The translations under genes were made by a program, and so were the position numbers. DNA of 19,076 nucleotides, taken from positions 1 to 19,076 of the forward strand of contig CAYGWJ010000072.1 in the NCBI GenBank assembly GCA_964353405.1, in the 5' to 3' direction. This DNA comes from JBGLNJ01 sp964353405. GTDB lineage: Bacteria > Chloroflexota > Anaerolineae > Fen-1058. Positions within the stretch are counted from its first letter, which is position 1; every line of letters starts with the position of its first letter. The notes under the pieces were generated by a model. It had not been told where the DNA came from. It saw only the letters and a list, made by a program, of their open reading frames with translations, and made no database searches. Below are positions 1 through 8,286 of this stretch, in pieces.

Positions 1-474
1 GGAGCGGCGGCCGGCGATGCGGTTGAGCTGGGCCACGTGCAGGTCCGCGTGCCGGAGCGAGCGATGAATCCGCCGCATGTCGAATATCCTATGCAGTTCG
101 ACTTGGGCGGACAAGTTCGTTTGACAGGCTACGATTTGAGCACAACGAGGCTGGCGCCCGGAGCCGCGCTCACCGTCACCCTTCAGTGGCAAGCATTGCG
201 CGAGATGACGAGCGACTATAAATCGTTCGTTCACTTGCTGGATGCTTCGGGCCGCCTCGTCGCCGGAAGTGATGCCGTGCCAGCGGACTGGACTCGACCG
301 ACGACCGGCTGGCTCGCGGGCGAGTACGTTGCCGATCCGCACACACTTGTGCTGCCAGGCCATCTCGCGCCCGGCGAGTATCGTCTCGAGACCGGCCTGT
401 ACGATGCCGAGAGCAATCAGCGACTCGGCAACAGCGTGATCCTCGACACAGTGATCACCATCACACCCCCATAA
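1..474 (+). CDS. C-terminal part of a surface protein/glycosyltransferase with tandem beta-sandwich domains (5' end outside window)
   Basis: The frame is open from base 1 to a TAA at 472-474, giving 157 visible residues; the true start lies upstream, so the internal ATG at 37 is not used as a start. The last ~125 residues match the C-terminal domain of the three GT39-like proteins downstream: a WQ motif, then FVHLLD, then W-x-x-GE, then LAPGEYRLETGLYD. The first ~18 residues (AVELGHVQV) resemble the end of that same domain (compare SVLVGHVDL at the end of the 4339-6261 protein), so at least two copies seem to lie in tandem. There is no hydrophobic segment in the visible part, which fits an extracytoplasmic beta domain. 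By position and likeness this is probably the tail of another GT39 enzyme, but the catalytic part is not visible and a plain secreted protein is possible. Confidence 0.75.
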   Translation, partial: GAAAGDAVELGHVQVRVPERAMNPPHVEYPMQFDLGGQVRLTGYDLSTTRLAPGAALTVTLQWQALREMTSDYKSFVHLLDASGRLVAGSDAVPADWTRPTTGWLAGEYVADPHTLVLPGHLAPGEYRLETGLYDAESNQRLGNSVILDTVITITPP

Positions 475-558
475 GCAAATCGCCTGGACGCGGTTGGAAT
501 TCGGTCTGATCTGGCCTTGTATTCGCTGCAACAGAGTGAACATAAGGCACACGTGTGG

Positions 559-588
559 TTAGACGGTTAGCGTTGCCTGTGGTAGAAT
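559..588 (+). promoter_or_regulatory. Possible promoter for the epimerase gene (extended -10)
   Basis: TAGAAT at 583-588 differs from the -10 consensus at one base and is preceded by TGG, making an extended -10. A poor -35 (TTAGAC, 559-564) stands 18 bases upstream. It lies 18 bases before the TTG start, in the 132-base gap after the preceding gene. Seen in sequence only, and weak at the -35. Confidence 0.35.
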
Positions 589-606
589 GCTGTCGCGGAG
601 GTTGAC

Positions 607-1593
607 TTGGCAATCAACTTTTCTGGCGCGCGCGTGCTCATCACCGGAGGGTTGGGCTTTATCGGCAGCACGCTGGGCATCCGACTGGCCGACCTCGGCG
701 CGGACGTGTTGCTCGTAGACAGTCTCATCCCCGAATATGGTGGCAACCTTTTCAACATTGCCGGGTACGAAGGCAAGCTCAAGGTCAACATTGCCGACGT
801 GCGCGACGAGTTCAGCATGGACTATCTGGTGCAGGGCCGCGACTTTTTATTCAATCTGGCCGGGCAGACCAGCCACCTGGATTCGATGCGCGACCCGTAC
901 ACTGACCTGGAAATCAACTGCCGCGCGCAGCTTTCGATCCTCGAAGCGTGCCGCAAAAAGAATCCGCACATCAAGATCATCTATGCCAGCACGCGCCAGA
1001 TTTACGGCAAACCCGATTACGTGCCAGTGGACGAGCGGCACCTGCTCCACCCGACCGACGTGAACGGCATCAACAAAATGGCCGGCGAGTGGTATCACAT
1101 CCTTTACAACAACGTCTATGGCCTCCGCGCCGTGTCGCTGCGATTGACCAATACCTATGGCCCTCGCATGAGGGTCAAGGATGCGCGACAAACTTTTCTG
1201 GGCATTTGGGTCCGGCGGTTGATCGAAGGCGAGCCGATCGAAGTCTGGGGCGACGGGACACAGATCCGCGACTTTAATTACGTGGACGACGTGGTGGAGG
1301 CCATGCTGCTGGCCGCAATGGCCGACGACGCCAACGGCAATATCTTTAATCTGGGCAGCGACGAGACGATCAACCTGCGCGACCTGGCCGCGCTGTGCGT
1401 CGAGGTCAACGGCCAGGGCAGCGTTCGCATCATCCCGTATCCGCCAGATCGCAAGCCGATTGACATCGGCGACTATTACGCAGACTATCGCCGCATTCGG
1501 GGCAAGCTGGGCTGGATGCCGAAGGTCGGCCTGCGTGAAGGACTGGCCCGGACGCTGGACTATTACCGCCAGCACCGGGAATACTACTGGTAA
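607..1593 (+). CDS. NAD-dependent epimerase/dehydratase (extended SDR), nucleotide-sugar type
   Basis: This 328-residue protein has the extended short-chain dehydrogenase layout acting on NDP-sugars. A Rossmann motif TGGLGFIGS lies at residues 13-21, an acidic residue ends strand 2 (VD, 37-38), NLAGQ is at 83-87, ASTRQIYG at 127-134, and RLTNTYGPR at 179-187. The C-terminal substrate part has GDGTQIRDFNYVDD (215-228) and FNLGSDE (247-253), as in UDP-glucose 4-epimerases and dTDP-glucose dehydratases. The usual catalytic YxxxK reads NGINK at 153-157: lysine is kept but the tyrosine position is Asn. The TTG start is chosen because GGAGG (597-601) sits five bases upstream and homology begins at once. 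It is likely cytoplasmic and supplies a sugar nucleotide to the glycosyltransferases downstream; its exact substrate cannot be read from sequence. Confidence 0.9.
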   Translation: MAINFSGARVLITGGLGFIGSTLGIRLADLGADVLLVDSLIPEYGGNLFNIAGYEGKLKVNIADVRDEFSMDYLVQGRDFLFNLAGQTSHLDSMRDPYTDLEINCRAQLSILEACRKKNPHIKIIYASTRQIYGKPDYVPVDERHLLHPTDVNGINKMAGEWYHILYNNVYGLRAVSLRLTNTYGPRMRVKDARQTFLGIWVRRLIEGEPIEVWGDGTQIRDFNYVDDVVEAMLLAAMADDANGNIFNLGSDETINLRDLAALCVEVNGQGSVRIIPYPPDRKPIDIGDYYADYRRIRGKLGWMPKVGLREGLARTLDYYRQHREYYW

Positions 1594-1649
1594 TTCCGGA
1601 TTTTCGTTTTCCCAGCGAGCACCGTAATCCGAATTCGAGAATCCGAAAT
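1593..1649 (+). repeat. Imperfect inverted repeat after the epimerase stop
   Basis: ATTCCGGATTTTCG (1593-1606) pairs with the complement of 1636-1649 at 12 of 14 positions, with a 29-base loop. The right arm also shows a short 7-base periodicity (AATCCGA at 1626 and 1640). There is no following T tract, so it is not a convincing terminator. The rest of this 75-base gap holds only the AAAGGAG ribosome binding site for the next gene. Confidence 0.35.
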
Positions 1650-1668
1650 CAAACGAAAGGAGTTTCCC

Positions 1669-3159
1669 ATGAACATCAAGAGTACGCTTTCAGTACGTAT
1701 GTTGGTCGTCATCGGGGTCACGGCGCTCATCATCGCACTGCCGGTGGTGGCCCTAATGCAAGAATCCGCCGTGGCCGCGCCGCCCCCTCCTCTGCGAGGG
1801 CCGTTCAAGTTCATCGAGGTGCCCCAAGAGTCCATCAGCGCGGCCGACGCTTTGGCGATTTCTTACTCGCCGTTCTATACCGAGACCTTCGACAGAGCCA
1901 TTGACGGCAAAACTGGCTGGCGACTTGCCGTCAATACGACGATCACCAACACGCCGGATCAGAATATGTGGGAATATGTGGCGCAATCGGATTATCCGGG
2001 CCAGTCTTTCACCCACACACTCTGGTCCGCGTCCTTGCTCACGGGCAGAACCGTCAACTATACGGTATACACCAATTCGACATATCTGCCGTGGATGGAC
2101 ACGTGGGCCATCTATGGCCCTCTAGACGGGCAGACGTACCGGCAATTCCAGGCGACGTTCAGCTTCTACCTGGATACAGACCCAGGCGCGAAATTTGGCT
2201 GGGCAGCCTCGAGCGATGGCACAAACTTTTGCGGCCAGTCTTTGAGTGGGCATATTGGCAAGTGGATCACGGCCACCTTTGACTTGCCGTCCTGCCCGGG
2301 TGATACGAACAGGCCCGTGTATTTGGCCTTCCTCTTGCAGAGCAATGGCGACACTCCCAACGGCCTGGGAGCGTTTGTAGACAACCTGACCATCGGTGGC
2401 GCCCCGTGGCTAAAGTCCTACCTGCCCTCCATCCGGCGCGATCCCACACCCACCGCACCGCCCGCCTCACCTACGCCGTCCTACCTGTTGACCAAGAGCT
2501 ATGATTTCCAGGACCCGAACAATCTGGGTTGGTGTGGCCTCGACCAGACGGACTTTGGCAGTATCACCTTCCAGCCCTCGGGCAGTAACGTCTATATGGC
2601 AGTCAAGGCCAAAGGCAGCAACAATATCGTCATGCAATCGCCGCGCCACACCACACCCGACAACTATCGCATCACGGCCCGGTTTGGCCTGCTCCGCTTC
2701 AACAGCGGCCTGGACCTATCCGCTTATAACAATGCGCAGTTCGGGCTGATCTTTGGCGTGGACGGCAACACTTTCGACCCCGGCAATTGCGATGTGACGA
2801 ACTACAATAATCTGGATGGCGGCTTTTACAGGTTCAGCCTCCAAGTCTCCGGCTCCGGCTACCAAGTCAAATTGGAGAAATACAACTATGGCCCGTGGAG
2901 CTCGCTGTTCTGGGGCAGCCTGCCTTCTTCGATCACCATCAACCGCAGCGACTGGAACACCATCCAACTCGACCGGAACGGTTCGGGCATCGTCGGCTAC
3001 ATCAACGGCGTGCAGGTGTTCAACCTGACGGATGGCACCTGGCCAAAAGGTCGCTATTTCGGCGTGTACACCGAAGCGTTGGGCAATAATAGCGATTCCA
3101 ATAATACTGCCTGGGAATCCGACTGGGATAACATCAACATCTACAATATGACCCCATAA
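1669..3159 (+). CDS. Secreted two-domain beta-sandwich protein, function unknown
   Basis: This 496-residue protein starts at an ATG eight bases after AAAGGAG. Residues ~9-30 form a hydrophobic signal peptide or anchor, followed by an AAPPPP stretch. Domain 1 (~60-245) looks like a beta-sandwich with FSFYLDTD and an FVDNLTIGG ending, a pattern seen in concanavalin/jelly-roll-type modules. A Pro/Thr linker (~262-275) follows YLPSIRR. Domain 2 (~275-496) resembles the LamG-like fold of 3-keto-disaccharide hydrolase (DUF1080) relatives: an IQLDRNGSGIVGYINGVQVF strand pair and a closing WDNINIYN. No catalytic motif is evident in either domain, so carbohydrate binding outside the cell is a plausible guess rather than a reading. 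It sits between the epimerase and the aminotransferase on the same strand, probably in the same transcription unit. Confidence 0.85.
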   Translation: MNIKSTLSVRMLVVIGVTALIIALPVVALMQESAVAAPPPPLRGPFKFIEVPQESISAADALAISYSPFYTETFDRAIDGKTGWRLAVNTTITNTPDQNMWEYVAQSDYPGQSFTHTLWSASLLTGRTVNYTVYTNSTYLPWMDTWAIYGPLDGQTYRQFQATFSFYLDTDPGAKFGWAASSDGTNFCGQSLSGHIGKWITATFDLPSCPGDTNRPVYLAFLLQSNGDTPNGLGAFVDNLTIGGAPWLKSYLPSIRRDPTPTAPPASPTPSYLLTKSYDFQDPNNLGWCGLDQTDFGSITFQPSGSNVYMAVKAKGSNNIVMQSPRHTTPDNYRITARFGLLRFNSGLDLSAYNNAQFGLIFGVDGNTFDPGNCDVTNYNNLDGGFYRFSLQVSGSGYQVKLEKYNYGPWSSLFWGSLPSSITINRSDWNTIQLDRNGSGIVGYINGVQVFNLTDGTWPKGRYFGVYTEALGNNSDSNNTAWESDWDNINIYNMTP

Positions 3160-3171
3160 GCGCCAGGCATT

Positions 3172-3216
3172 CCCTTTGGCCCCTCTCTTCCCTGGCGGTG
3201 GAGAGGGGCCAAAGGG
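3172..3216. repeat. Perfect 16-bp inverted repeat before the aminotransferase gene
   Basis: CCCTTTGGCCCCTCTC (3172-3187) and its exact reverse complement (3201-3216) flank a 13-base loop. It fills most of the 76-base gap between the secreted-protein stop and the aminotransferase start. No T tract follows on either strand, so it does not look like a classical terminator. A mobile palindromic repeat or an RNA hairpin in the leader would both fit. Confidence 0.8.
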
Positions 3217-3223
3217 TCAAGCC

Positions 3224-3231
3224 AAGGAAGG
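3224..3231 (+). promoter_or_regulatory. Ribosome binding site deciding the ATG at 3236
   Basis: AAGGAAGG ends four bases before the ATG at 3236. An in-frame TTG at 3176 would place the start inside the left hairpin arm and add 20 residues with no family likeness, so the later start is preferred. Confidence 0.75.
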
Positions 3232-3235
3232 CTGT

Positions 3236-4339
3236 ATGATCCCCCAAGCCAACCCTCGCGCCCAATACTGGAGCCATCGAGCCGAGATTGACCAGGCTAT
3301 CGCGCGCGTGCTCGACAAGGGACGCTACATCCTGGGCGAAGAAACCGCCGCGTTCGAGCGCGAGTTTGCCGCTTACGTCGGCGTGCGCTTTGGCAGCGGG
3401 GTGGGCAGCGGCACGGAGGCGCTGCACCTGGCGCTGCGCGCGTGCGGCGTTGGGCCGGGCGACGAGGTCGTCACCGTGTCGCACACCGCCGTCGCCACCG
3501 TCGCAGCCATCGAGCTGTGCGGCGCCAGGCCCGTACTGGCAGACATTGACCCGCGCTCGTTCACAATAGATCCGAACCAACTCGAAGCCGCCATCACGCC
3601 CGCTACCCGCGCCATCATCCCGGTTCATCTCTACGGCCAATCCGCCGACCTCGAGCCGATTCTGTCCATCGCGCGCCGGCACAACTTGCGCGTGATCGAA
3701 GACTGCGCCCAAGCGCACGGCGCGACATATCGAGGCCGCCGCACCGGAGCGTGGGGCGACATGGCTTGCTTTAGCTTTTATCCTACCAAGAACCTTGGCG
3801 CCATCGGCGACGGCGGATTCGTCGCCACCGATGATGCGCAACTGGCCCAAAACGCCAGGCTGTTGCGCGAGTACGGCTGGCGCGAACGATACGTGAGCGA
3901 CCGGGCCGGCTGGAACACGCGGCTGGACGAATTGCAGGCTGCGATCCTGCGCGTCAAGCTGCAAACGCTCGATGCGGACAATGCCAGGCGACGCCATCTG
4001 GCCACGCTGTACGACGAACTACTCACCGCTTCATCGGTGACAGCGCCGACCGCCCTGTCCTACGGCGAGCACGTCTATCACCTGTACGTTGTGCGAAGCG
4101 CACGGCGTGACGAGGTGCAGGCCTTTCTCAAGGAGCGCGGCATCGGCACACTCATCCATTACCCCGTGCCGATCCACCTGCAACCGGCCTATCGCGGACG
4201 GCTGGGCGATGCAGGCTCGCTGCCAGAGACTGAACGCGCGGCGCAACAAGTCCTTTCGCTGCCCATGTTTCCCGAATTGAGCGAGGCGCAAGTCCGGCAA
4301 GTGGCCGAGGCCATCCGTGAGTTTTACGGAGTGCACTGA
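3236..4339 (+). CDS. DegT/DnrJ/EryC1/StrS family PLP-dependent sugar aminotransferase
   Basis: This 367-residue protein has the usual family length. It would transfer an amino group, typically from glutamate, to a keto-sugar nucleotide. Visible family marks are LDKGRYILGEE (26-36), the phosphate-binding GSGTEAL (58-64), IPVHLYGQ (128-135), the cofactor aspartate in IEDCAQAHG (154-162), and the Schiff-base lysine in FYPTKNLGAIGDGG (K185). They also include NTRLDELQAAIL (227-238) and a C-terminal IHYPVPIHLQP (307-317) that shapes the substrate site. The stop overlaps the next start as TGATG, suggesting translational coupling with the glycosyltransferase that follows. With the upstream epimerase/dehydratase it implies that the glycan contains an amino sugar. 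The enzyme is cytoplasmic; the exact sugar is not readable. Confidence 0.95.
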   Translation: MIPQANPRAQYWSHRAEIDQAIARVLDKGRYILGEETAAFEREFAAYVGVRFGSGVGSGTEALHLALRACGVGPGDEVVTVSHTAVATVAAIELCGARPVLADIDPRSFTIDPNQLEAAITPATRAIIPVHLYGQSADLEPILSIARRHNLRVIEDCAQAHGATYRGRRTGAWGDMACFSFYPTKNLGAIGDGGFVATDDAQLAQNARLLREYGWRERYVSDRAGWNTRLDELQAAILRVKLQTLDADNARRRHLATLYDELLTASSVTAPTALSYGEHVYHLYVVRSARRDEVQAFLKERGIGTLIHYPVPIHLQPAYRGRLGDAGSLPETERAAQQVLSLPMFPELSEAQVRQVAEAIREFYGVH

Positions 4340-6261
4340 TGACGCAGCGCGTCATCCCGGGTGCCAGGCAAAATGACCCGCGCTGGACGGCAGCCCTGGT
4401 GATCGTCCTGTGGGTTGCCTTTGCGCTGCGTGTGGCACAGTTGGACCGCCAACCGCTGTGGTGGGATGAGGGTCTCAGTATTTTCTTTGCGCACCAAAAT
4501 CTTTCCGGCCTGGTCAGCGAGACGCTGACCACCAGCGACGCCAACCCGCCCGTCTACCGGTTGGCGCTCAGCGCGTGGCATGTGTCCATGGGCGCCTCGC
4601 CCTTTGCCACGCGCTTGTTGTTGGTGATGGTGAGCGTATTGACGGTTGCGCTCACCTGGACCGTCGGGCGCTGGCTCACCCATAAAAGCTCCGCCACTCT
4701 GGCTGCGCTCTTCATGGCGCTTGCCCCGATACAAATCTACTATGCGCGCGAGGCCAAGGGCTATGCCTTGGCAGCCCTGTGCGCGCTTATCTCTACCTAC
4801 ACTTTAGGACGCAAGCTCGGTTACCTGAACCTCTCCGCGCCGCGTGAGGGTCGCCGGCGCTGGTGGATCGTTTACGTGCTGAGCTCGCTGGCCGCGATAG
4901 GGACGCATTACTATCTGGGACTGATCGTCTTGTGGCAAGGGCTATGGGTGACAGGCAGCGCAGGTTTGGCGCTGCTGCGCAAGAATGGCTGGCGTCAAGC
5001 GCGGGTGCATCTGATGCAGTGGACGTTTGCGGCCACGATGATGGCGCTGGTGCTGACGCCGTGGGTACTGACCGTCTTTCGCACCACGGTGGGACAAGTC
5101 AAGGGAGTATCACAAGGCCACTCACTTTCTGTGTGGGGCTACCTGTACCAGGTCGCGGCCGAGTTCAGTGCAGGCTTGGGCGGGGAAGGCGCCACCGCCT
5201 GGCTGGGCGGCGGTATGCTGACTCTCCTCGTCATCGCGGGTGCAGTGGTCGGGGGGGTGCAGCCGTTCCTGATCACCTGGTTCGCTGTGCCACTGGCAGC
5301 GGCCTACCCGCTTCAGGCCAACTATTCTTTTTTCTCTCCGCGCTTTCTACTGTTTTTGGGACCGGTGTGCTATCTCTTGGCGAGTCGAGGGATCGAGGTT
5401 GTTCGACGACGAGTTTCCCCAACATCTCTCATCCTCGCCGCGGTGATGATTGGCCTGTCCATGCCTGGCTTGGGGCGCATCTACAACAAGCCGATTGACG
5501 AAACTGAAGACGCTCGCCCATTGATGGAGCAAGTCCGCGCGGCAGCTCAGCCGGGCGATGCCGTGCTGACCGCCTACATCTGGCAAGATGGCTATCTCAT
5601 CAGCTATGTTCCCGATGCGCACCTTACGTCCTACCGCAGCTCGTACAACGCGCGAACCGTGTCCGGCTTGATGGAACAAATCTTTCGCCGGCACAAGCGG
5701 CTGTGGGTGTTTAACTATGACGCGGACATTCACGACACCTATAATCCGCTGAACGCCTGGCTGAATCGCAACACTGCACTCGCCTTTGACGAGTTTTACG
5801 GCAAAATGCAACTGGCGCTTTTCGTGCAAACTGATCCGCCGCCCGCGCTGTGGCCGGGTCGCGCCGCGTTCGAGCAGGGCATCACACTAGACTATGCGCC
5901 GCCTTCGCTCAGGGGAAATACCCTAAGCCTGAATCTGCGCTGGCAGACCGTCGCGCCGCTCGAGCACGCCTTTAAAGTATTCGTCCATCTTCGCCAGCCT
6001 GACGGCGAGCCGATTGCCCAGAGCGACCATGAGCCCGCCGGAGGCTTGGACCCGACCGACGCCTGGCGGCCCGGTCAGCCAATCCTCGACCGGCGGGCGC
6101 TGCTTGTGCCGCGCAATGCACCGCCGGGAACGTATGCGGTCTATGTTGGACTGTACACTCCAGAGAACGGGATGCGCCTTCGCGTCCAAGCGCCCGCAGC
6201 CAGTGATGAACCCGATAGCGTTCTGGTTGGCCACGTGGACCTCGCAGGGCGGAGCAACTGA
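4339..6261 (+). CDS. GT39/ArnT-like polytopic glycosyltransferase with C-terminal beta domain
   Basis: The 640-residue protein has roughly ten hydrophobic segments, the first at ~17-35. Motifs of lipid-carrier-dependent GT-C enzymes (ArnT/PMT class) are present: WWDEGLS in the first outer loop (D43, E44), NPPVY (69-73) and YYAREAKGYA (134-143; R137, E138). The transferase part ends near ~385 and is followed by a soluble outer segment. The last ~130 residues (~510-640) form the beta-sandwich shared by all four proteins of this cluster, with LRWQ, FVHLRQPDG, W-x-PGQ and PPGTYAVYVGLY. It likely moves a sugar from a polyprenyl-phosphate donor to an acceptor on the outer face of the membrane. It is less like the next two transferases than those two are like each other. 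The start overlaps the aminotransferase stop by one base. Confidence 0.9.
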   Translation: MTQRVIPGARQNDPRWTAALVIVLWVAFALRVAQLDRQPLWWDEGLSIFFAHQNLSGLVSETLTTSDANPPVYRLALSAWHVSMGASPFATRLLLVMVSVLTVALTWTVGRWLTHKSSATLAALFMALAPIQIYYAREAKGYALAALCALISTYTLGRKLGYLNLSAPREGRRRWWIVYVLSSLAAIGTHYYLGLIVLWQGLWVTGSAGLALLRKNGWRQARVHLMQWTFAATMMALVLTPWVLTVFRTTVGQVKGVSQGHSLSVWGYLYQVAAEFSAGLGGEGATAWLGGGMLTLLVIAGAVVGGVQPFLITWFAVPLAAAYPLQANYSFFSPRFLLFLGPVCYLLASRGIEVVRRRVSPTSLILAAVMIGLSMPGLGRIYNKPIDETEDARPLMEQVRAAAQPGDAVLTAYIWQDGYLISYVPDAHLTSYRSSYNARTVSGLMEQIFRRHKRLWVFNYDADIHDTYNPLNAWLNRNTALAFDEFYGKMQLALFVQTDPPPALWPGRAAFEQGITLDYAPPSLRGNTLSLNLRWQTVAPLEHAFKVFVHLRQPDGEPIAQSDHEPAGGLDPTDAWRPGQPILDRRALLVPRNAPPGTYAVYVGLYTPENGMRLRVQAPAASDEPDSVLVGHVDLAGRSN

Positions 6262-6273
6262 CAGGTAGCACCT

Positions 6274-8247
6274 ATGAACTCGACTCATCGCCCATCATCC
6301 ATCCCATCGCCATGGGTGGGCATCACGCTCATACTCATTCTCATCGTGGCTGCGACCTTCCGTTTGTACCGAATCAACGCGCTCCCCCCGCCCAGCTTGA
6401 ATTATGATGAAGCCTATTACGCCGTAGATGCCCTGCACGTATTGCAGGGTCAACACGCCATCTTTTTTCCTGGCAACAACGGTCATGAGCCGCTCTACAT
6501 CTACCTGGAAGCCATCATGTTCAAGTTGTTCGGCGCCAGCGCCGTGACGGTCCGGGGGCTTTCGGCTGTGTTGGGCATTGCCACCGTCCTTGCCGTTTTT
6601 TGGGCCGGCAGCGAAATCTTTTGGCATGCTGGGTCGCCCGACAAAGCGGCCGGTCTATTGTCCGCGCTGGCACTGGCCGGGCTATACTGGCATATCTCCT
6701 ACAGCCGAGGCGGCCTGCGTGTCATCAGCTTCCCTTTATTCGAGACGCTCGCCATGGGTGCGGTGGCTCGATCTCTTCGGACAAAAAGCGTTCCCTCTTT
6801 CGTCGGAGCTGGCCTGTTGGTGGGGATCAGTCTGTACACTTATTCTATCGTCCGCCTCTTGCCTTTTGTCGTGATAGCCGGGTTTTGTCTGTGGTGGCAG
6901 GGTGACAAGCCGAACCGCGCCCGGTACATTCGGGGGCTGGCGGTTGTGGCTATAGCCGCGCTCATCGTGTTCGCTCCCCTGGGACTTTACTTTATCCAAC
7001 ACCCCTGGACTTTTACAGGCCGGGCCGAAGCGCTCTGGGATCCCGCTCACCCCTTTGAGAAAGCCATCGGGACGCTGGCGATGTTCAGCTTCCGAGGCGA
7101 TATAGACGAAAGCGTGAACATCAAAGGCCGACCGGCACTGGACCTATTTCAGACCGCGATCTTTGTGATTGGGCTGGCTGCCTGTGTTGTCCGGCGCCCG
7201 CGCCGACGGGGCCTGCTCGTTCTGGTCTGGCTGGGTATCATGCTCTTTACAAATGTGATGGGGGACCAACCGAACAGCTTTCTTCACGGCTTGGGTGCTG
7301 TACCGGCCATGACCCTGGTCATGGGGTTCGGTCTGGAAACGAGTCTGGCCTGCATCACTCGCCTGTCACGTCCGGTTTCAATCAAAACGGCTCTGAGTGT
7401 CGGACTGTTGATCCTGGTGTGCATAGGATTGGGGTGGAGCACATCCTTGACTTTCACAGACTATTTCAGGCGATGGCCACACAGCACGGATCTGTCCCTG
7501 GCGTTTGAGGAGAATCTTGCAGCTATCGGCGCCGTGGTCCGGACTATGCCTCCGGAAGAATCCATTTACATTTCTCCCTTCTCGGAGGTGCCGCCTGCAT
7601 TGACCTTTGCCATGCGGGGTGACGACCCTCGCGTCAAAGTCTACGATGGCCGGTACTGCACTGTGTTAAAGAACACGCCCTATCAACCGTTGACCTACAT
7701 CGTCATCCTCGCTGATGGAAACACCCTGCCCTTGCTAAGAGACAAACTTCCAGGCGGGTCAATCACCAAAACCAAGCCATTTTCCACCTATCGAGTGACT
7801 GCGTCCGCGCCGATTGTGCTGCAACCACAGCACATCACTCGCGCCGTCTTTGGTCATCAGATCCAGCTAGAAGGGTACGATGCAAGCCTGCGTGCTCAAG
7901 ACGGGCAATCCTTTCTGGATCTGGTTTTTTACTGGCAGGCGTTGAAACCCATCCCGGAGCCATATACGGTTTTCATCCATCTGGTGTCCGGCCTGGGAGA
8001 ACTAGAAGCCCAACACGACAGTCCGCCCTGTGGCGGCACTTTTCGGACAGATCAGTGGTCACCTGACGAAATCATCGTTGACCGATACACGCTGTCGTTG
8101 CCCAACACTCTGGCAGCCGGATCATACCGGTTGAACGCCGGGCTATATCACTCTTACGAGCTGCAAAGGCTCGACGTCGTGACCGGGTTGAAGAACACCG
8201 ATAACATGATCGAGCTTCCCGACACATTATCCATAGGCACACCCTGA
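6274..8247 (+). CDS. GT39-like polytopic glycosyltransferase with C-terminal beta domain
   Basis: 657 residues, starting 12 bases after the preceding stop, with a weak AGG upstream of the ATG. The first membrane helix (~17-30) is followed by LNYDEAYYAVDAL (D45, E46), the acidic pair expected at the active site, and by GHEPLYIYLEA (70-80). ISYSRGGLRV (141-150) stands where GT39 proteins have their second-loop arginine. About ten further membrane segments end near ~395. A soluble region with DDPRVKVYDGRYC follows, then the shared beta domain (~524-657: YWQA, VFIHLVSG, W-x-PDE, AAGSYRLNAGLYH). It shares many blocks with the next protein, including DGRYC versus NGRRC and TDYF versus RDYF, so the two probably arose by tandem duplication. 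Acceptor and sugar are unknown. Confidence 0.9.
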   Translation: MNSTHRPSSIPSPWVGITLILILIVAATFRLYRINALPPPSLNYDEAYYAVDALHVLQGQHAIFFPGNNGHEPLYIYLEAIMFKLFGASAVTVRGLSAVLGIATVLAVFWAGSEIFWHAGSPDKAAGLLSALALAGLYWHISYSRGGLRVISFPLFETLAMGAVARSLRTKSVPSFVGAGLLVGISLYTYSIVRLLPFVVIAGFCLWWQGDKPNRARYIRGLAVVAIAALIVFAPLGLYFIQHPWTFTGRAEALWDPAHPFEKAIGTLAMFSFRGDIDESVNIKGRPALDLFQTAIFVIGLAACVVRRPRRRGLLVLVWLGIMLFTNVMGDQPNSFLHGLGAVPAMTLVMGFGLETSLACITRLSRPVSIKTALSVGLLILVCIGLGWSTSLTFTDYFRRWPHSTDLSLAFEENLAAIGAVVRTMPPEESIYISPFSEVPPALTFAMRGDDPRVKVYDGRYCTVLKNTPYQPLTYIVILADGNTLPLLRDKLPGGSITKTKPFSTYRVTASAPIVLQPQHITRAVFGHQIQLEGYDASLRAQDGQSFLDLVFYWQALKPIPEPYTVFIHLVSGLGELEAQHDSPPCGGTFRTDQWSPDEIIVDRYTLSLPNTLAAGSYRLNAGLYHSYELQRLDVVTGLKNTDNMIELPDTLSIGTP

Positions 8248-8286
8248 TGACGGCGTTGCGTTCAAAACCAAGGATGGCCGGCCTGT

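Noticed and set aside
847..1575. Minus-strand 242-codon frame opposite the epimerase
   Set aside because: Antisense shadow in a GC-rich gene, with no motif and no ribosome binding site considered convincing.
3134..3997. Minus-strand 287-codon frame opposite the aminotransferase
   Set aside because: No recognisable motifs, and it overlaps a plus-strand gene with all DegT-family landmarks.
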